From Symsagittifera roscoffensis (Eukaryota > Xenacoelomorpha > Acoela > Convolutidae): DNA of 64,000 nt. Below the pieces are notes generated by a model that was given only the letters and a program-made list of their open reading frames with translations, was not told the origin of the DNA and made no database searches. The position numbers and the translations under genes are program-made. The stretch is from positions 8,089,954 through 8,153,953 of the forward strand of contig NC_087066.1 in assembly GCF_963678635.1 (NCBI RefSeq), written 5' to 3'. Shown here piece after piece: positions 10,150 through 22,200 of this stretch. Positions within the stretch are counted from its first letter, which is position 1; the number at the start of each line of letters is the position of its first letter.

Positions 10150-11810
10150 TCTTCAGCTTGGATTGATTTTAATCGTACCATAATAACACAAAGTTCAAAC
10201 CTTGGAGAGATGGCCCATCTTTATACTTGCGTTGCTTTTTGCATCCTTCGCCAGATGTGATTTGTGATAGTCGATAGAATATGGATTTCCTCAAAAACAG
10301 CACTATTTTCTGTGATGGTTTGGAAGATAAGTAGAACAATTATTTGTCCCCCCTGCCTCCGCGCGACCCTGATTTTAACAACGGTTTTGCGGTAACTAGA
10401 ATGCGGGCCCTTGCTTAACGCTTATCTTGATTAAAAAAAAGAAGAGAGGACGACTGGTTAGGTGGAATAGCTTCTGAGGTTTCTTCGATTTTTTCGCTAC
10501 TCTTCTCGTTTTCTAACTTTAGAGTGTCGTCGAGGCTTGTTTTAGTCTTGATTAGTTGTTGTTGTACACCGATATTCCTGATCGGTCCGATTAACAAGTA
10601 CATAATTGTCGCTTTTTTCCTGGTCTGCCTGCCAATCACATAGGGCCGTTTGAGCGCTCAGACGAGCATAAAATTAAAAGAACGAATCGTTGTCGTCATA
10701 AATATTTGAATATCAAAGCTTTATCCGCTCCACTGTTTAATTCCGTTCCGCCTTGAACAAGTTTTTACAGATTCTAAGAAACTCAAAAAATTGAACGGCC
10801 ATTAAGATCTAAGTGCGGATACGAATCTGTGATCATCCCTTCTCCTTCGAGTTCTTCAAAACGTTCATTTGCTGCTGCGTCTTTCAGAGCTGGATATCCG
10901 GCTGCTATTGCTTCTTGTGAGGCTACTGGTGTCTCTAGTTTAGGGTACGGTTCATCCACTATAGTTTTAGGGGCCGCAAGAACTTCCACAGGGGAGAAAG
11001 GGACGGAAGATTACGAAAGTTGTTCTAAGCAATTCTCCAAGAAAAACGGAGTGCTAACTGATGATTTCTCCCAGAACAGGGGAGTTTCAAGTATGTCAGA
11101 CCTGTCTTAATGCACAGGAACGGCTGGCTGCACCATGAGATCACCCGAACTTAAGTTTTTTAGTCTTTTTTTTCTATCACAACTCGAAGAGTAGTGCTCA
11201 ACTCTCATGTAATAGGAGCCAAGGGCAGAAAAATTTGCAAGCGAACCAAGCAATTTATCATAAGTTTTGGGAAAAAAAACTATCAGTGCTTCAAATCAGT
11301 TCAAAGAGCATCGATAAAATTGTTTTTATTATTCTCTTGACTAAGTGTGATTACTTGAACTTTGTGGCCAGAAAAATGTCGGGTAAAACGAGAATGATGA
11401 GTTAATAATTATGAATACATGAATAGAAAAGAACAACATTTATGAAATTAGACTTTCGAGATGTGGGTACATTTTGGTTAACCAGAAAAGAGAGATAGAA
11501 AAACGACTTCAGTCTAACCCATGAGGCTTTCGTAACTGATTTCACACCACAACCGTGGGACAAAAATTCGGACAGGTGTTAAGTTTTCTTGACAAGAATA
11601 CTGTTCTTCTAACTACTTAAAGTTTCTTTTATGAAAAAAATACACAACATCGCTACAAACATAGGTACCCGTACCGAGAAAATTCTTTATTTCTGACCTG
11701 AAATACGTTGTAACTAATCTAATTTCTGATCAGAAACTTTTTTTGAAATGTTTAAATAAAGCATAGATTTTCTTTATATTTCTTTAAATTAGCTAAATCT
11801 AGGAAGAAAA
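10150..11810. other. No supported gene; possible gag residue of element 2
   Basis: Minus-strand frames at 10989-10783 (acidic, proline-containing) and 10639-10415 lie where gag of element 2 would be, but neither shows a zinc knuckle or the SFW..PP start seen in the other gags. I see nothing else that can be supported. Confidence 0.4.
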
Positions 11811-11813
11811 AAT

Positions 11814-11885
11814 TTTCCTGGTGGTTCTCGAACCCTTGACTATCTGATTTCCAGACTTTTGCTCTATCCGCTAGGCTACAGGCCT
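11814..11885 (-). pseudogene. tRNA-like relic (tRNA pseudogene or SINE head)
   Basis: The minus strand contains TAGCCTAGCGGATAGAGC, a D-arm and A-box-like sequence, then AGTCTGGAAATCAGA in the anticodon region (CTGGAAA loop) and GGGTTCGAGAACC, a B-box-like T arm. CCTG near the 5' end can pair with CAGG near the 3' end. The D stem, anticodon stem and T stem have mismatches, so I do not call it a working tRNA. A tRNA-derived SINE is an equal alternative. Confidence 0.55.
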
Positions 11886-11889
11886 TAAT

Positions 11890-14375
11890 GGATCATTCCA
11901 GTTTTAGCAGAGTAAGATTTTTTATAGCAAGTGTAAGTTTGAATTGTATTGCAACTGTGATTCTGTATACTCGAAGCTTTTTATCTCGGTGCGGTTGAGC
12001 AGTGAACTGATTTCAGGTTATTTTGTTTTCAGAAACTGTTTATTTCTAAACTAGAAAAGAAATACATCACTTCTGCACGGAAAATACGAGAAAACTAAGC
12101 CAGATAATCTACATAAAATTTCTATCTAGAAAAACAGCTTCCGTTGGGTATGGGTAAATACGTTTACAGTCGCCTCGTGACACTGATAAAATGACACCAT
12201 ATCCCCCTTTACCCAAAAAACGACATTTTTACTAGAATACTGACTGAGTTGTCAGATTTGAAAAATAAACTTTCTTCGTTCAGGCGCCTATTATCAGCTA
12301 ATTAATTCAAATAAACGACCGCTAAAGTTTCGCTTTTAGAAACTTTTGTAGAATTGCTCAGACTCTGTCACCATTCTCTATCATTCTTGCAACGTTTTCG
12401 GGGGAGTTATAACATGCTAAGTTTTTAGGTTTATGTTTTAGGCTTATTTTTGGATCTTTAAGCATTTTTTAAGCATACTCAAAACTTTCTTGCAGACTTG
12501 AGTTGTTTTGATATGTTTCTCGAAATTTTAACGATGCTCAAATGACTAAACGATTGATCGTTTGAAAAGTATCATCTTGAATTATTGATAAATGTTCGAA
12601 TCTGCTTGACTTAATTGACAAAATTTGACCAAAAATCTGTCTAAATCCCCTTATTTAAAAGTTTGCGAACAAGCATTGAGATTCAATAGCAGAAAAATTT
12701 TTAGTTCGATCCCATTTTAAACTTGATCTTAGGTTGTTGCAAAAGCTAATTCACTGACAGTTTTTTAAGCTGAGTTGCAATTGTTTTTGGGTATAATTGA
12801 ATATAAAGATGTGCTGCAAACAAAACATTTGCGTATTAAATTTGAAATATATCAAAAATGAAAGTAATTTATAGCTTACGTTATGTGCATTTATGGAGTC
12901 TTTTCTGCAAAGTACGTGCGAAAATCGCCGTATTAATGTTTGCAAATCTGATTTTAATAAAAGTCTTTTTTTTCTATCGCCGGAAGTAATTTTAATTATT
13001 CAGATTCGAGTTTTATGATCAAAATTTTTTAAAAAAATTGAGGGTTTTTTTGTAACGTTTAGCAGAAAAGACCCATTGATGCAATATCAAATATTTGCAA
13101 GTTTTATCCTCGTTATATAGTTCCGTGTCCTCTTTTGGTCATTATCCAGTCTTGTGGAACAAATGGTGTCTTATTCATTTCTTGCCTGGGTATCTGGGAG
13201 GAACCATTCTGGGCTTAGTAGTACAACATCCACTCAGTTTAATGTAGTTTTCCTTCCCCGAGTCCCTATAGTCAAACACTATTTTTTATTTTCTTCTTAA
13301 TTTGTTATTCGGATTTTGATTCAGTTTCACAATTACAGAAAACACCAGGAACAAAGCCTGTTCGGTCACTGTCGAGCGGTTCATTTCAAAACGGGTGACC
13401 TAGGATGACCTAAGCAAGAGCAAGATCTCAATTACTCTTTGAGAGTCGACTAAACAAAAAATAAAATTTTGTAGATTAAACACCGATTTTTTGAATGTTG
13501 AAAAAATAACTACAAAAAAAATTGAATAAAAATGTTTATTTTTCAGGGATAAAAAAAGTTATTTTTGATCCTGTTACAAGCAATTCATGGAGTTTTTCGG
13601 ATCTACTTAATCATCGCCCTCTCTTTGGTATCTGCTGAAGAATTGCGACCCCTATAAATAAAACAGGAAATTAGCACTAGAGCGTTCTCTGTAAAATTCG
13701 AATTTTTCTGCAATCTCATTGGTCAAAAATTCGATAAGTTAATCAACTTAACAATTGTCCCCCTTTCTTGAAAGGAAGGTGGGCAATTGTTAACTAGATC
13801 CGTTTTTTCTCTAGCCGTTTCCTTTTTTGACGCTATAGCTATTGAATGCATCGTATTCGGATTTGACCGCCCATTTAGCTTTCAACAAGACTCAAATACT
13901 TACTTATTGACAGTGCATCTGCTTTGCTCCGATAAAATTTTAAACTTTTACAGACACAAAATTAAAATGCGCTCCACTTGGACGAAAGCGCAATTCCATA
14001 CACAGTCTATGGGAAAAAGTGAGTCATACAATCTTCACACAATTTATGAAAAAATAGTGTAATACAAAAGTATTTTTATCATTGTTTTAGTATAATTATC
14101 GGGGTATTGCCATAAAAAAGCAAACATGCAGTTTCTAAATGAAAAATTGTCTAACACGATGTCTATGACAAATAATATGACAAAAATTTTGTGGTGATGG
14201 TTACATGTTTTAAGGTTGTTTTTCAATTTATCACCAATTTGACCCAATGAAACAATTTATTATCAGTTTGGAGCGCAAAACCCACAAACTGTGAACTGAA
14301 CTTAAAAAAAACAAAAGTCAAACCGCAAAAAAGTAATTTTGAGCCTGAACAATTTTTGAATTTTTTCCTGAAAAA
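11890..14375. other. No gene or clear repeat seen
   Basis: AT-rich non-coding sequence with only short chance open frames on both strands. I found no motif, RNA gene or repeat structure here that can be supported. Confidence 0.5.
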
Positions 14376-14379
14376 AAAA

Positions 14380-14471
14380 CCCAAAAAAATATCGTGATTT
14401 GAACTATTATCATCGACTCGTTTTTATTTGCGTTTAAACGTAAGTCTATTAGAAAAGGTAGCATCTCCATC
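14380..14471. repeat. ~91-bp dispersed repeat, copy A
   Basis: From CCCAAAAAAATATCGTGATT to GGTAGCATCTCCATC, this is repeated in the same direction at 16230-16320 with only a few differences, including the run TTTATTTGCGTTTAAACGTA. Confidence 0.85.
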
Positions 14472-14495
14472 AACAAGCGCCCGGGTTGACCGAAA

Positions 14496-14629
14496 ATGCT
14501 AGTCATAGAGTTTTCATATATGGAAAAACGCTATTCATACACTTTTCATGCAATTTCATAGGTACAGAAAGTTGCATGAAAATTCTATGATTAGTGATTT
14601 TTCATATCTGGAAATTTTATGACTAGCAT
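14496..14629. repeat. Palindromic repeat, ~60-bp arms (MITE-like)
   Basis: ATGCTAGTCATAGAGTTTTC at the left mirrors GAAATTTTATGACTAGCAT at the right, and inner parts TTTTCATGCAATTT and AAAGTTGCATGAAAA also pair, leaving a short centre around 14560-14568. Part of the same motif recurs near 15385-15395. No target duplication was identified. Confidence 0.65.
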
Positions 14630-15779
14630 TTTTCCATAAACCAAAAAGTTTAATTTCTTTTTTTTTTTTCATTTTAACTTCTCAACGTTTTTGGTTGTGT
14701 TCGTAACCGAACACAATTGACAACAACCTTGGTTAATTAAACGTCAAATAACAAAGGTTTGGCCCTCCCGCATTTGAAGCGGCCTGAAATGTCTTAACTT
14801 TGTCTTTCACAAAAAATATAAAGAAGTTATCAAACTTTTAAATGTTAGATGTTTTGGCAAAAAATTTCAACAATGATTTTCAAAATCTGAATTTTTAACT
14901 TATCATACAATAACCAAGGCATACATAAACCAGCAATACAGAAGAAAAAGAAGTTTTTAGCTTTTTTGAAAACAGTTATCCCGAGAAACGCAAAAAAAAA
15001 TCCAATTTTTGTGCATCCAGGACTACGTTATGCGCACAAAAAATTAAATTTTGCATGCAAAAAAAAATTTTTTTAAAGTTTGTTTCAGTACAAAATTCGA
15101 TTTGCAGTTAAAAAACCAAAAAAGTTTTTTTTTCGGGCAATTTTAGAATTACCTGGAAAAATTTTTTGTTGACGCCATCAAAAGAATGCAAATCATCAAA
15201 TTTCCATATGGAAATTGTATGGTTAACACTTTTTTTGACAAAAAGTTTTTCTTTTCTTTAGTACGATACATCAAACTTTAATGCAAAACAAGAAAAAAGT
15301 TCTTCGAGACTTCGATGACAAAACTTTAGCAAAATGTATGAAATTTGTATATCTTTTCATAGATTAGCTTATGGAATTTTATGATTAGCATTTTGGTCTA
15401 TGAAGGGCAACCCGGTAGAGTAACGTTTGGATTTGTAAGCAAAGCCTGAGCTGAGAGGCAAGTTTTCCGCGCGCTTTAATTATCAAAAAAACACGACAGT
15501 ATGAAACTAGCGCCCAGCTAAAGCTGAAAATACCTGTTTGATATTTTTTGAAACTTTTGTATTGATGCGGAAGGACAAGGGTAATTTCAAAGACAGACCT
15601 ATAGCAAACAAAAGTAAATCCCAATTTTTTTACTTCAAAATCTGTTAATTTTATCAATTCTTTAAAATTTGAAGTGATTTGAACAAGAACTTAATACCTT
15701 GAAATATGCTTAAAACGTTCGTTGCATATTAGGTTTGGGAGTGCAGTTTTCGGGAGAAGTCAAAAAGTTTCATAAAACG

Positions 15780-16680
15780 GTAGAAAAAAGTCAATAATTT
15801 GACTTTTCCGATTGTCATAAATTTTTGTGTAAGGGAATGGGCGCAACTGTTTATTCAGTGAAGCTTCCCAAAACCCGTTTTTCTCAATGAAACTAATTTC
15901 TCAGAATTGGAAGGGTAGTTTTTAAGAAAAGTCAAAAAGTTTTAAAAAAAGTCCGACTTTCCGAGGGTCATAGTTTTTTGTGTTAAATCTTTTGGTTGTA
16001 ACCGCTAATGCAAGAGTATTTCCTACAAACCTTTCTCGCTATTGAAACCAAACTCTCAGATTTGGGAGGGTATTTTCAAAAAGTTTGAAAAAACGGTAAA
16101 AAAATCGAAAATTTGACTAACGGAGGGTCATAACTTTTTGTGTAGAAAAAATTTAGGCAAAATTATTGAAGCAGCAGAGTTTCCCACAAACTATTTTACT
16201 CATTGAAAACAAAACCTCAGAAAAAAAGGCCCAAAAAATATCATGATTTGAACTATTATCATCGACTCGTTTTTATTTGCGTTTAAACGTAAGACTATTA
16301 GAAAAGGTAGCATCTCCATCGGTCAAAAAACCGTAAATTTGATTTTTCTGTTTTTCTGAGCGTCCTAAGTTTTTGTGTAAGAAAATTTGGGCGTAACCGC
16401 TCATACAGATGAGCTTCTCACAACATGTTCTACCTCTTGAAACCAAAACCTAAGATTTCGGAAGGTAGTTTTTGAGAAAACGGTTGAAAAATCGAAAGTT
16501 CGACTTTTCTGAGGATCATAATTTTTTGTGGAAAAAATTGGTCGAAACCGCATATGCAGGGGAGTTTCCCACAACAGTTTCCCAGTGGCACCAAAAAACT
16601 CAGATTTGGACGGGTAGTTTTCGAGAAAGTTTAAAAAATTCTGAAAAACTTGATCAAAAATTACCCCACACAATTTCTCG
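15780..16680. repeat. Diverged tandem array, ~155-bp unit, about five copies
   Basis: Anchor words of the type GTCATAATTTTTTGTGTAAG begin at 15814, 15967, 16127, 16362 and 16515, giving spacings of 153, 160, 235 and 153. Each unit continues with a GGGCG..ACCGCTNATGCA segment, TTCCCACAAA, ATTGAAACCAAA and TCAGATTTGGAAGGGTAGTT. The long third spacing is explained by the 91-bp repeat at 16230-16320. Confidence 0.8.
16230..16320. repeat. ~91-bp dispersed repeat, copy B, inside the tandem array
   Basis: A direct copy of 14380-14471. It interrupts one unit of the 155-bp array; removing it brings the unit spacing from 235 to 144, close to its neighbours. Confidence 0.8.
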
Positions 16681-17211
16681 AAGGCTGTAGAAAGTGGGGT
16701 AAGGTAAAACAAGACTAGGGTATTGTGCAAGCACACAAACGAGTGGGCGGACTTCACATTGGAAACACTCTTTTGAAAATCGGTGTAGCCGTTTTTGAGA
16801 AAAACGAAAGTTTTCAAAAGCGTCTCAAAAAAATAAAAACACCCGATCCCAATAACATTTTCATAAAACTTGTTTTTTATCAAACAGGAGTAATTAATAT
16901 TTTTTTTCCAAAAGCGATTATCAGATTGAGACCAAATTTTCAAAGGACATATTATGAGGAAGATATAGTTTCCATTCCAATACTCACGTAGGTTTCAATC
17001 CTCACAACTGATCATTCAGAATAAAAGAAAGCAGAAATCTTGCATGGCTAGGAAAGAAACGATAATTTATTCTAATCATCCTAATAATATTAGTTTATCC
17101 TATTTCTCTTAATTTTTTGGGAAATGAAGTCTAAGATGCAAGTACTAGGCGATTTCGAAAGGGCAACAAAAGAAATTCAAAAAGCCAAAAAATCTTACGA
17201 GGTCTATTTTT

Positions 17212-17233
17212 ACGCTTGCGAGCAGCAAGCGTT
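17212..17233. repeat. Hairpin ACGCTTGC/GCAAGCGT, copy A of a dispersed repeat
   Basis: An 8-bp stem with a 6-base loop. The same hairpin is found at 55947-55967, and both are followed about 150-200 bases later by a TCGGCTTCATGG phrase, so a longer, diverged repeat is likely. Confidence 0.5.
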
Positions 17234-17239
17234 ATGAAA

Positions 17240-18850
17240 TCGGAATGTAGACTTCTTTCGGGTTAAGCAACGAGTTCACACAAGTGAGTTGAATCAATTG
17301 GTGCTATGCTGTCGACGTGCTCACTTTAATGAAAATTTGAACTTAACTCCCGGGCGCAATGGTTGCTACTTGTAGTTTTTTCAGAATTAAATTGATTTTT
17401 TGTCGGCTTCATGGATTTCGTCCCAACTTTTGTCGTTGCTCAATTTGATTCTTTTGCGCGATTGAGACTACGAAAATATAGGTTTCTGTAAATTGTGGAA
17501 AAAGATCTTCTTTTTATGTTTTTTCTTCAAACCTTGGCTGGCTATTTGACTGGTCGTTGTTTTACCGGAAATTCAAAGAGCAGTTTTAACCCATTTTTTA
17601 ATCTAAAAGTATTTGACGTAAAAATATAATTTCAGCATATTAGAAAAAAAATAAGGCAAATTGGACAAAACTTTTTTAAAAAAATTGAAAAGAAAAATCG
17701 AGAAAAATTTAAATTTTTTTTTTATTTTCAATTTTTTTGCAGACTTTTTTTGAGTATTTGTAAAATTTTGGTTCTCGAAATGATGCTAAAAAGCTGCAAA
17801 AACTAGTTTTACTTGATTAAAAGTAAGTTTTAAGGTCTTTAATTGCCAAAAATTCAGCTTGTAAGCCTGCTCGCTGGCTTGATTTGCACGAATGAATAAA
17901 AAAAATTAAAACGGTGGTTTTTCTCAACATTAAGAAAATTTTTTGGATTTTTTTATGTAGTTCGAATCACGACTGATTGGACTTTAATATGGTATAACAC
18001 TCATGCCAGTCCGATTATTGTTTGTGGTACCTGATTTTGCGTGGAAAACAAGAAGCAAAAAAACTACAACAAACCCAAATACAAAATCATTCCCCATTTT
18101 CACTGGTCAGAACAAAACCTCAGGATGATGCAATTATGAATGTTTTTGTCGCATGTTTAAAGATGAAAATCAGATTTTTTACATGAATCAAAAGCAAACA
18201 AACAGTTTCTTAATAAAAAAAGTTGTATGAAACGAGGTTGACAAAACTTATTACTAAAACTTTGTGGTTTCATAGCAAACATGTCAACAACTTAAAATTT
18301 GAGCACTGTTGGTGAGTTTTATCTTACTGGCAACTCAACCTCTCAGTTTTTCAGACTCACGCCATCTATTAAAAGAGTCCAATTAACTCGATGTCAACAT
18401 GCTCCAAATTTTCGGCAAAAAAAGTCAAATCACTTTTTCGTTGTTATTTCTGAAATTTTGTTAAAACCCAACAGTTGATTTCGAAAGCCTCTTTCATCGT
18501 TAAGAAACGGAAAACTAATCTTTTGGAGTAATAAAAAGTCATCATATTTCAAAAGTATATCAAGTTTTTTGTGAACATTTTGGCACATTTTTTTTTCAAT
18601 GTTCACTTCCATCTGCTAGACTTCAGTATGGTATTCTTTCAATTGCTAAAAAGGGCAGAAAACTGAATTTCAGTTTGTTTTTCACTTCTTTTTCTACGCA
18701 AAATTATTTACCAGGGATCAATTTCGCTGTAGTTTTTTTTCTTTCTGAAACTAGTTGTTCACTTATTTTTGGTTCTGCTCATTCATCCAGTTGTTTGTTT
18801 TTTATTGGTTTTTGAAAATTTCTTCTTTTTTTTTCGTTTTTTTTCTGAAC
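17240..18850. other. No gene seen
   Basis: AT-rich sequence just downstream (on the minus strand) of the ApeC-like gene. Poly-T and poly-A rich, with no motif beyond the TCGGCTTCATGG phrase near 17405. Confidence 0.5.
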
Positions 18851-18851
18851 A

Positions 18852-19223
18852 CTATTTATTCGAGGGTAGAAGAGAATGATGAGTGATACAACAACTGGTA
18901 ATGCTAACATACCCGATTTCTGTACTTCCCAAGATCATGAAGGATCCAAGACTGCCTATTTCGCTGTAATCATGACCCCATGTCATCCTTTGTGTGAAAT
19001 GATGAAATCCAGGCGGACACCAATTGTCTTTTCCCGCCCAAATGCAATAGTCCCCCTTGGGCCACTCCTGCTCGACTTGATTGACTTGAATCTTCAGTTT
19101 TTGGATCTCCTGCTGGTTTAGTTTCACTTTCTTCCTCAGTTGTTGTTTTTGTGGGTTGTCTGGTTGCTCCACATATTCGGGTTCTTCATCCTCTGGTTTG
19201 GAGTTCAGTTCACCCAGAGATAC
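18852..19223 (-). CDS. ApeC-like gene, terminal exon
   Basis: Acceptor CCTCTTTAG. Encodes an acidic start (VSLGELNSKPEDEEPEYVEQ), a Lys/Gln-rich helix-prone segment, and a cysteine domain WPKGDYCIWAGKDN, WCPPGFHHF, GSTEIGYVSITSCCI, stopping with TAG at 18852-18854. The hexamer AATAAA overlaps the last two sense codons. Only four or five cysteines are present, so this is a compact version of the domain. Confidence 0.75.
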   Translation of the reverse strand, partial: VSLGELNSKPEDEEPEYVEQPDNPQKQQLRKKVKLNQQEIQKLKIQVNQVEQEWPKGDYCIWAGKDNWCPPGFHHFTQRMTWGHDYSEIGSLGSFMILGSTEIGYVSITSCCITHHSLLPSNK

Positions 19224-22200
19224 CTAAAGAGGTTCCAGTGAAAAATATCGTCCTTAATTGAACTCTCAAAAATATCTAACTGCACTTTTTCTGTGTATAT
19301 CACTTTTTGGCGATAATTTAATTATGTATATATCTATACTGTTTAACAATTATAGGTTTTAAAAAAACTTTAAAAAACAATCGAGCAATTGTTTTACAAA
19401 AAAAATGATCAATGATGAATGCCAGAAGTAAAATCTCGCCGACTTATTAAGCAACGAGATGAACTAAATGCTGCATAACCAATTTGGTGATGAATGACAA
19501 GGAGACATTTTTGAAGACAGTGAACTTAAATAAGTGAAAAACAAAGTGAATGAAGACATCTTGGTAGGAAATTGAACGAATTAGGCGGTTGATGAAAAAC
19601 TGTTTCACAATTTGGCTGACCTTGAATTAAATCTTTAAAAGACCAAGTGCTGTAGTAAAAAAAAATCAAAATTTGGCTAATGATCTCTAATGATTTTCTT
19701 CTAATGTAGTGCCTTGCTTCTGCTTTCTTTGATTTACTGTCCATCATAAACGCGTATTAAAATCACTGTATAGATCAAATCCGTCTATTTGTTAATCACC
19801 GTCAACTTTGCTAATTTGGTTAACTAAAGAGCATGTTAGTATTACAGAAATAATCTCAAAAAACATTTGTCCAGTGCCAGACGAATAACGGACATGAACT
19901 TTATATAATGCCTTTTCTAACCAACAGATTTTATCTTCAAACAGCAAAAGCTGGTCATTCAAACCCCAAAAATAAAGAATGGGAAACAAAAATTTCATTT
20001 GCAAAGTCTGCCAAAAAAGGCTTTTCCACAGACTAAATACATATTCTCAAAATCAGTAGAAAATTGCTCTTTAAGTGTTCGGTCGTCGGATAATAGCATG
20101 CACATGAATGGTCGACAAAAAACTCCTGTCGGGCTCACTTTCAACTTTAACTAGCCTTGATTTGGTCCACTTGTTGGTATGGTTCGAGCTGTACATTCTT
20201 GCTCACAATCTCAGTCTCCACACTCAAGTCAGACAGAATCACTCTGCTTAATTCCATCGGCTTCACTATGAACTTCTCCCCATTCCACTCGAACTGGTCG
20301 TCCTTCTGATTCAACTCACTGATGATGTCATGTGCAGTGACCTTGAAAAATAAACCATAATCAGCAAAGAAAAATATGTAGTTGAAATTTTAAACCTAAC
20401 CCAGTTTTTAAAAAAAAATTGGATCAAAAAGATTCCACCTGAAGAAAGAACTTTGGTTTTCAGATCTCAGCCTTTTTATTCAGTTTTCTTACATTAGGTA
20501 AATTTTAAAGTGCCAACCTAGAAGTTCTTCACGCTTTTTTTTGCGCCATTTCCGCTCACCTTTGGTGAACTTGAATTGGACTCAGAAAGAACATAAAAAG
20601 TCTAAGTTCATTCAAACATGCTAATAATAAATACAAAAACAATAAGGTATAATGAACTTGGTGAACTTGAATGAACTTGGTACAATGAACCTTTGGTGAA
20701 CTTGAATTGGACTCAGAAAGAACATAAAAAGTCTAAGTTCATTCAAACATGCTAATAATAAATACAAAAACAATAAGGTATAATGAACTTCTGTAGTTAT
20801 AGCATTTTCAGAGTTTTTCCCGAAAAAGTCATCATAATCTATATAAATACAAATTGCATCGGTTTTTTACACTCAGAAAAAAAATCATCGAAAAAATGAA
20901 GTTATGCGCAGCGACCTTGAAAATAAACATTTTCCAGAAAATTTTAGTTATCCTAACTGAGTTAGGACCGAGTTGGTTAACTCATAGAGTAATTTCGGAT
21001 AGGGTACACCGTCTGCTCGTCACGCTATCTTATTTTCGGCCGGATAGATTCGTGCAACTTCTTAGTCTAATACCGATCCTAATCTTACTCTTATACTATC
21101 TAGTCTCAGGTTGTTTAACTAGTCTCTGCTAGGCTCAATAGATCTAGGGTATACTGGTTTATTGCGGCTGTTGAAGTGCTCGGGAGAGTCCAACTAATTT
21201 CTAAGTTAAATTCAAATCTCTCTGGTGCTGAAATTACAAGTAACTTCAGCACTTACAAATAAGTGGGTTGTTAGTTAGATGGATCATGATTGGTTAATAT
21301 TAAATACTTTACATTGGTAAAATATCTAAATTATCCAATCATAAAATGTAGTTTAGATCAGGTTCCACCCATCCGGGTTTTACAGAGTTTTTTAGAATAG
21401 TTCTTCTGCAATTCGAAGGATGGATGATGGAAGTTGGTGTTTGGCGAACATCTTATTTCTTCTGTTTCCTTTTTGTTAAAGAAGTTCCAGGAAGCTGGAG
21501 TTAGAGACATAAGACGTTGTGTCTTCTAGTGACAACGACTAAGTCTTCGCAACAAACTCAAATCTGATTTCAGAATGGTTGGCTATGTCAGGTTTTTCTG
21601 TTCTGCGTGGAGAACTTCTTTTGTGTCTGGTCTAGTTTGGGAATGGCGTGGAGATTGTGCGTGGAGGGGATGCCTGGTTACTCGGATCTGTACGTATACT
21701 TGAACATCGAGGTGGTCATTGGTCTAGTTCAATGAAGTCCTTTTCTGCGAAGTCAAGTCGTACTCTAAATCCTTTGAGTTGTGATTGTGAGTGGCATATC
21801 GATTGTGGTTGGTCATTCTCTCTCGAGTGTAGTGGGGTCGTTTTGTCTTTAGATGTTCGTCCTTGGTGTTGTATTCTGATCTATGTATTGCATAATGTAA
21901 TTTACATTTTATAAAACATTTATTAGTTTAATATTTTTTAATTATGATTTTAGTTAGTTGTTTTCACAAAAGCTTTTTGTTTTAGTTCGGTTATTTTGAA
22001 GAGTTACTCACACTTGAGTAGCTCTTATTAAAAATAGTGGTGTGGTCACAAAGCGTGGATGTAGCGCGGTGGGTTAGGCCGGCTATAGAGCATGCTCAGG
22101 ACGTCCTTCCTGGTGGGTTAGGCCAGGAGTGAGAGTATGATTTCATGCGGTTTTTGTGAGGGGTCCTGTTATGTGACAACGTTTTATGTTGGGTTTGTTG

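Larger units (their letters stand above)
6750..10150 (-). mobile_element. Ancient Ty3/Gypsy relic (element 2)
   Basis: Four short minus-strand segments match, in order, the protease linker (10144-9633), RT (about 9450-9050), RNase H (about 8590-8450) and integrase core (about 7050-6760) of elements 1 and 4. Reading frames are shredded by stops and shifts, so this is much older than element 1. Possible gag sequence upstream (10989-10415) is not recognisable. No LTRs were identified. Confidence 0.75.

Noticed and set aside
16401-16991. 180-codon minus frame and overlapping plus frames
   Set aside because: Lie on the 155-bp tandem array and AT-rich repeat sequence, without motifs.
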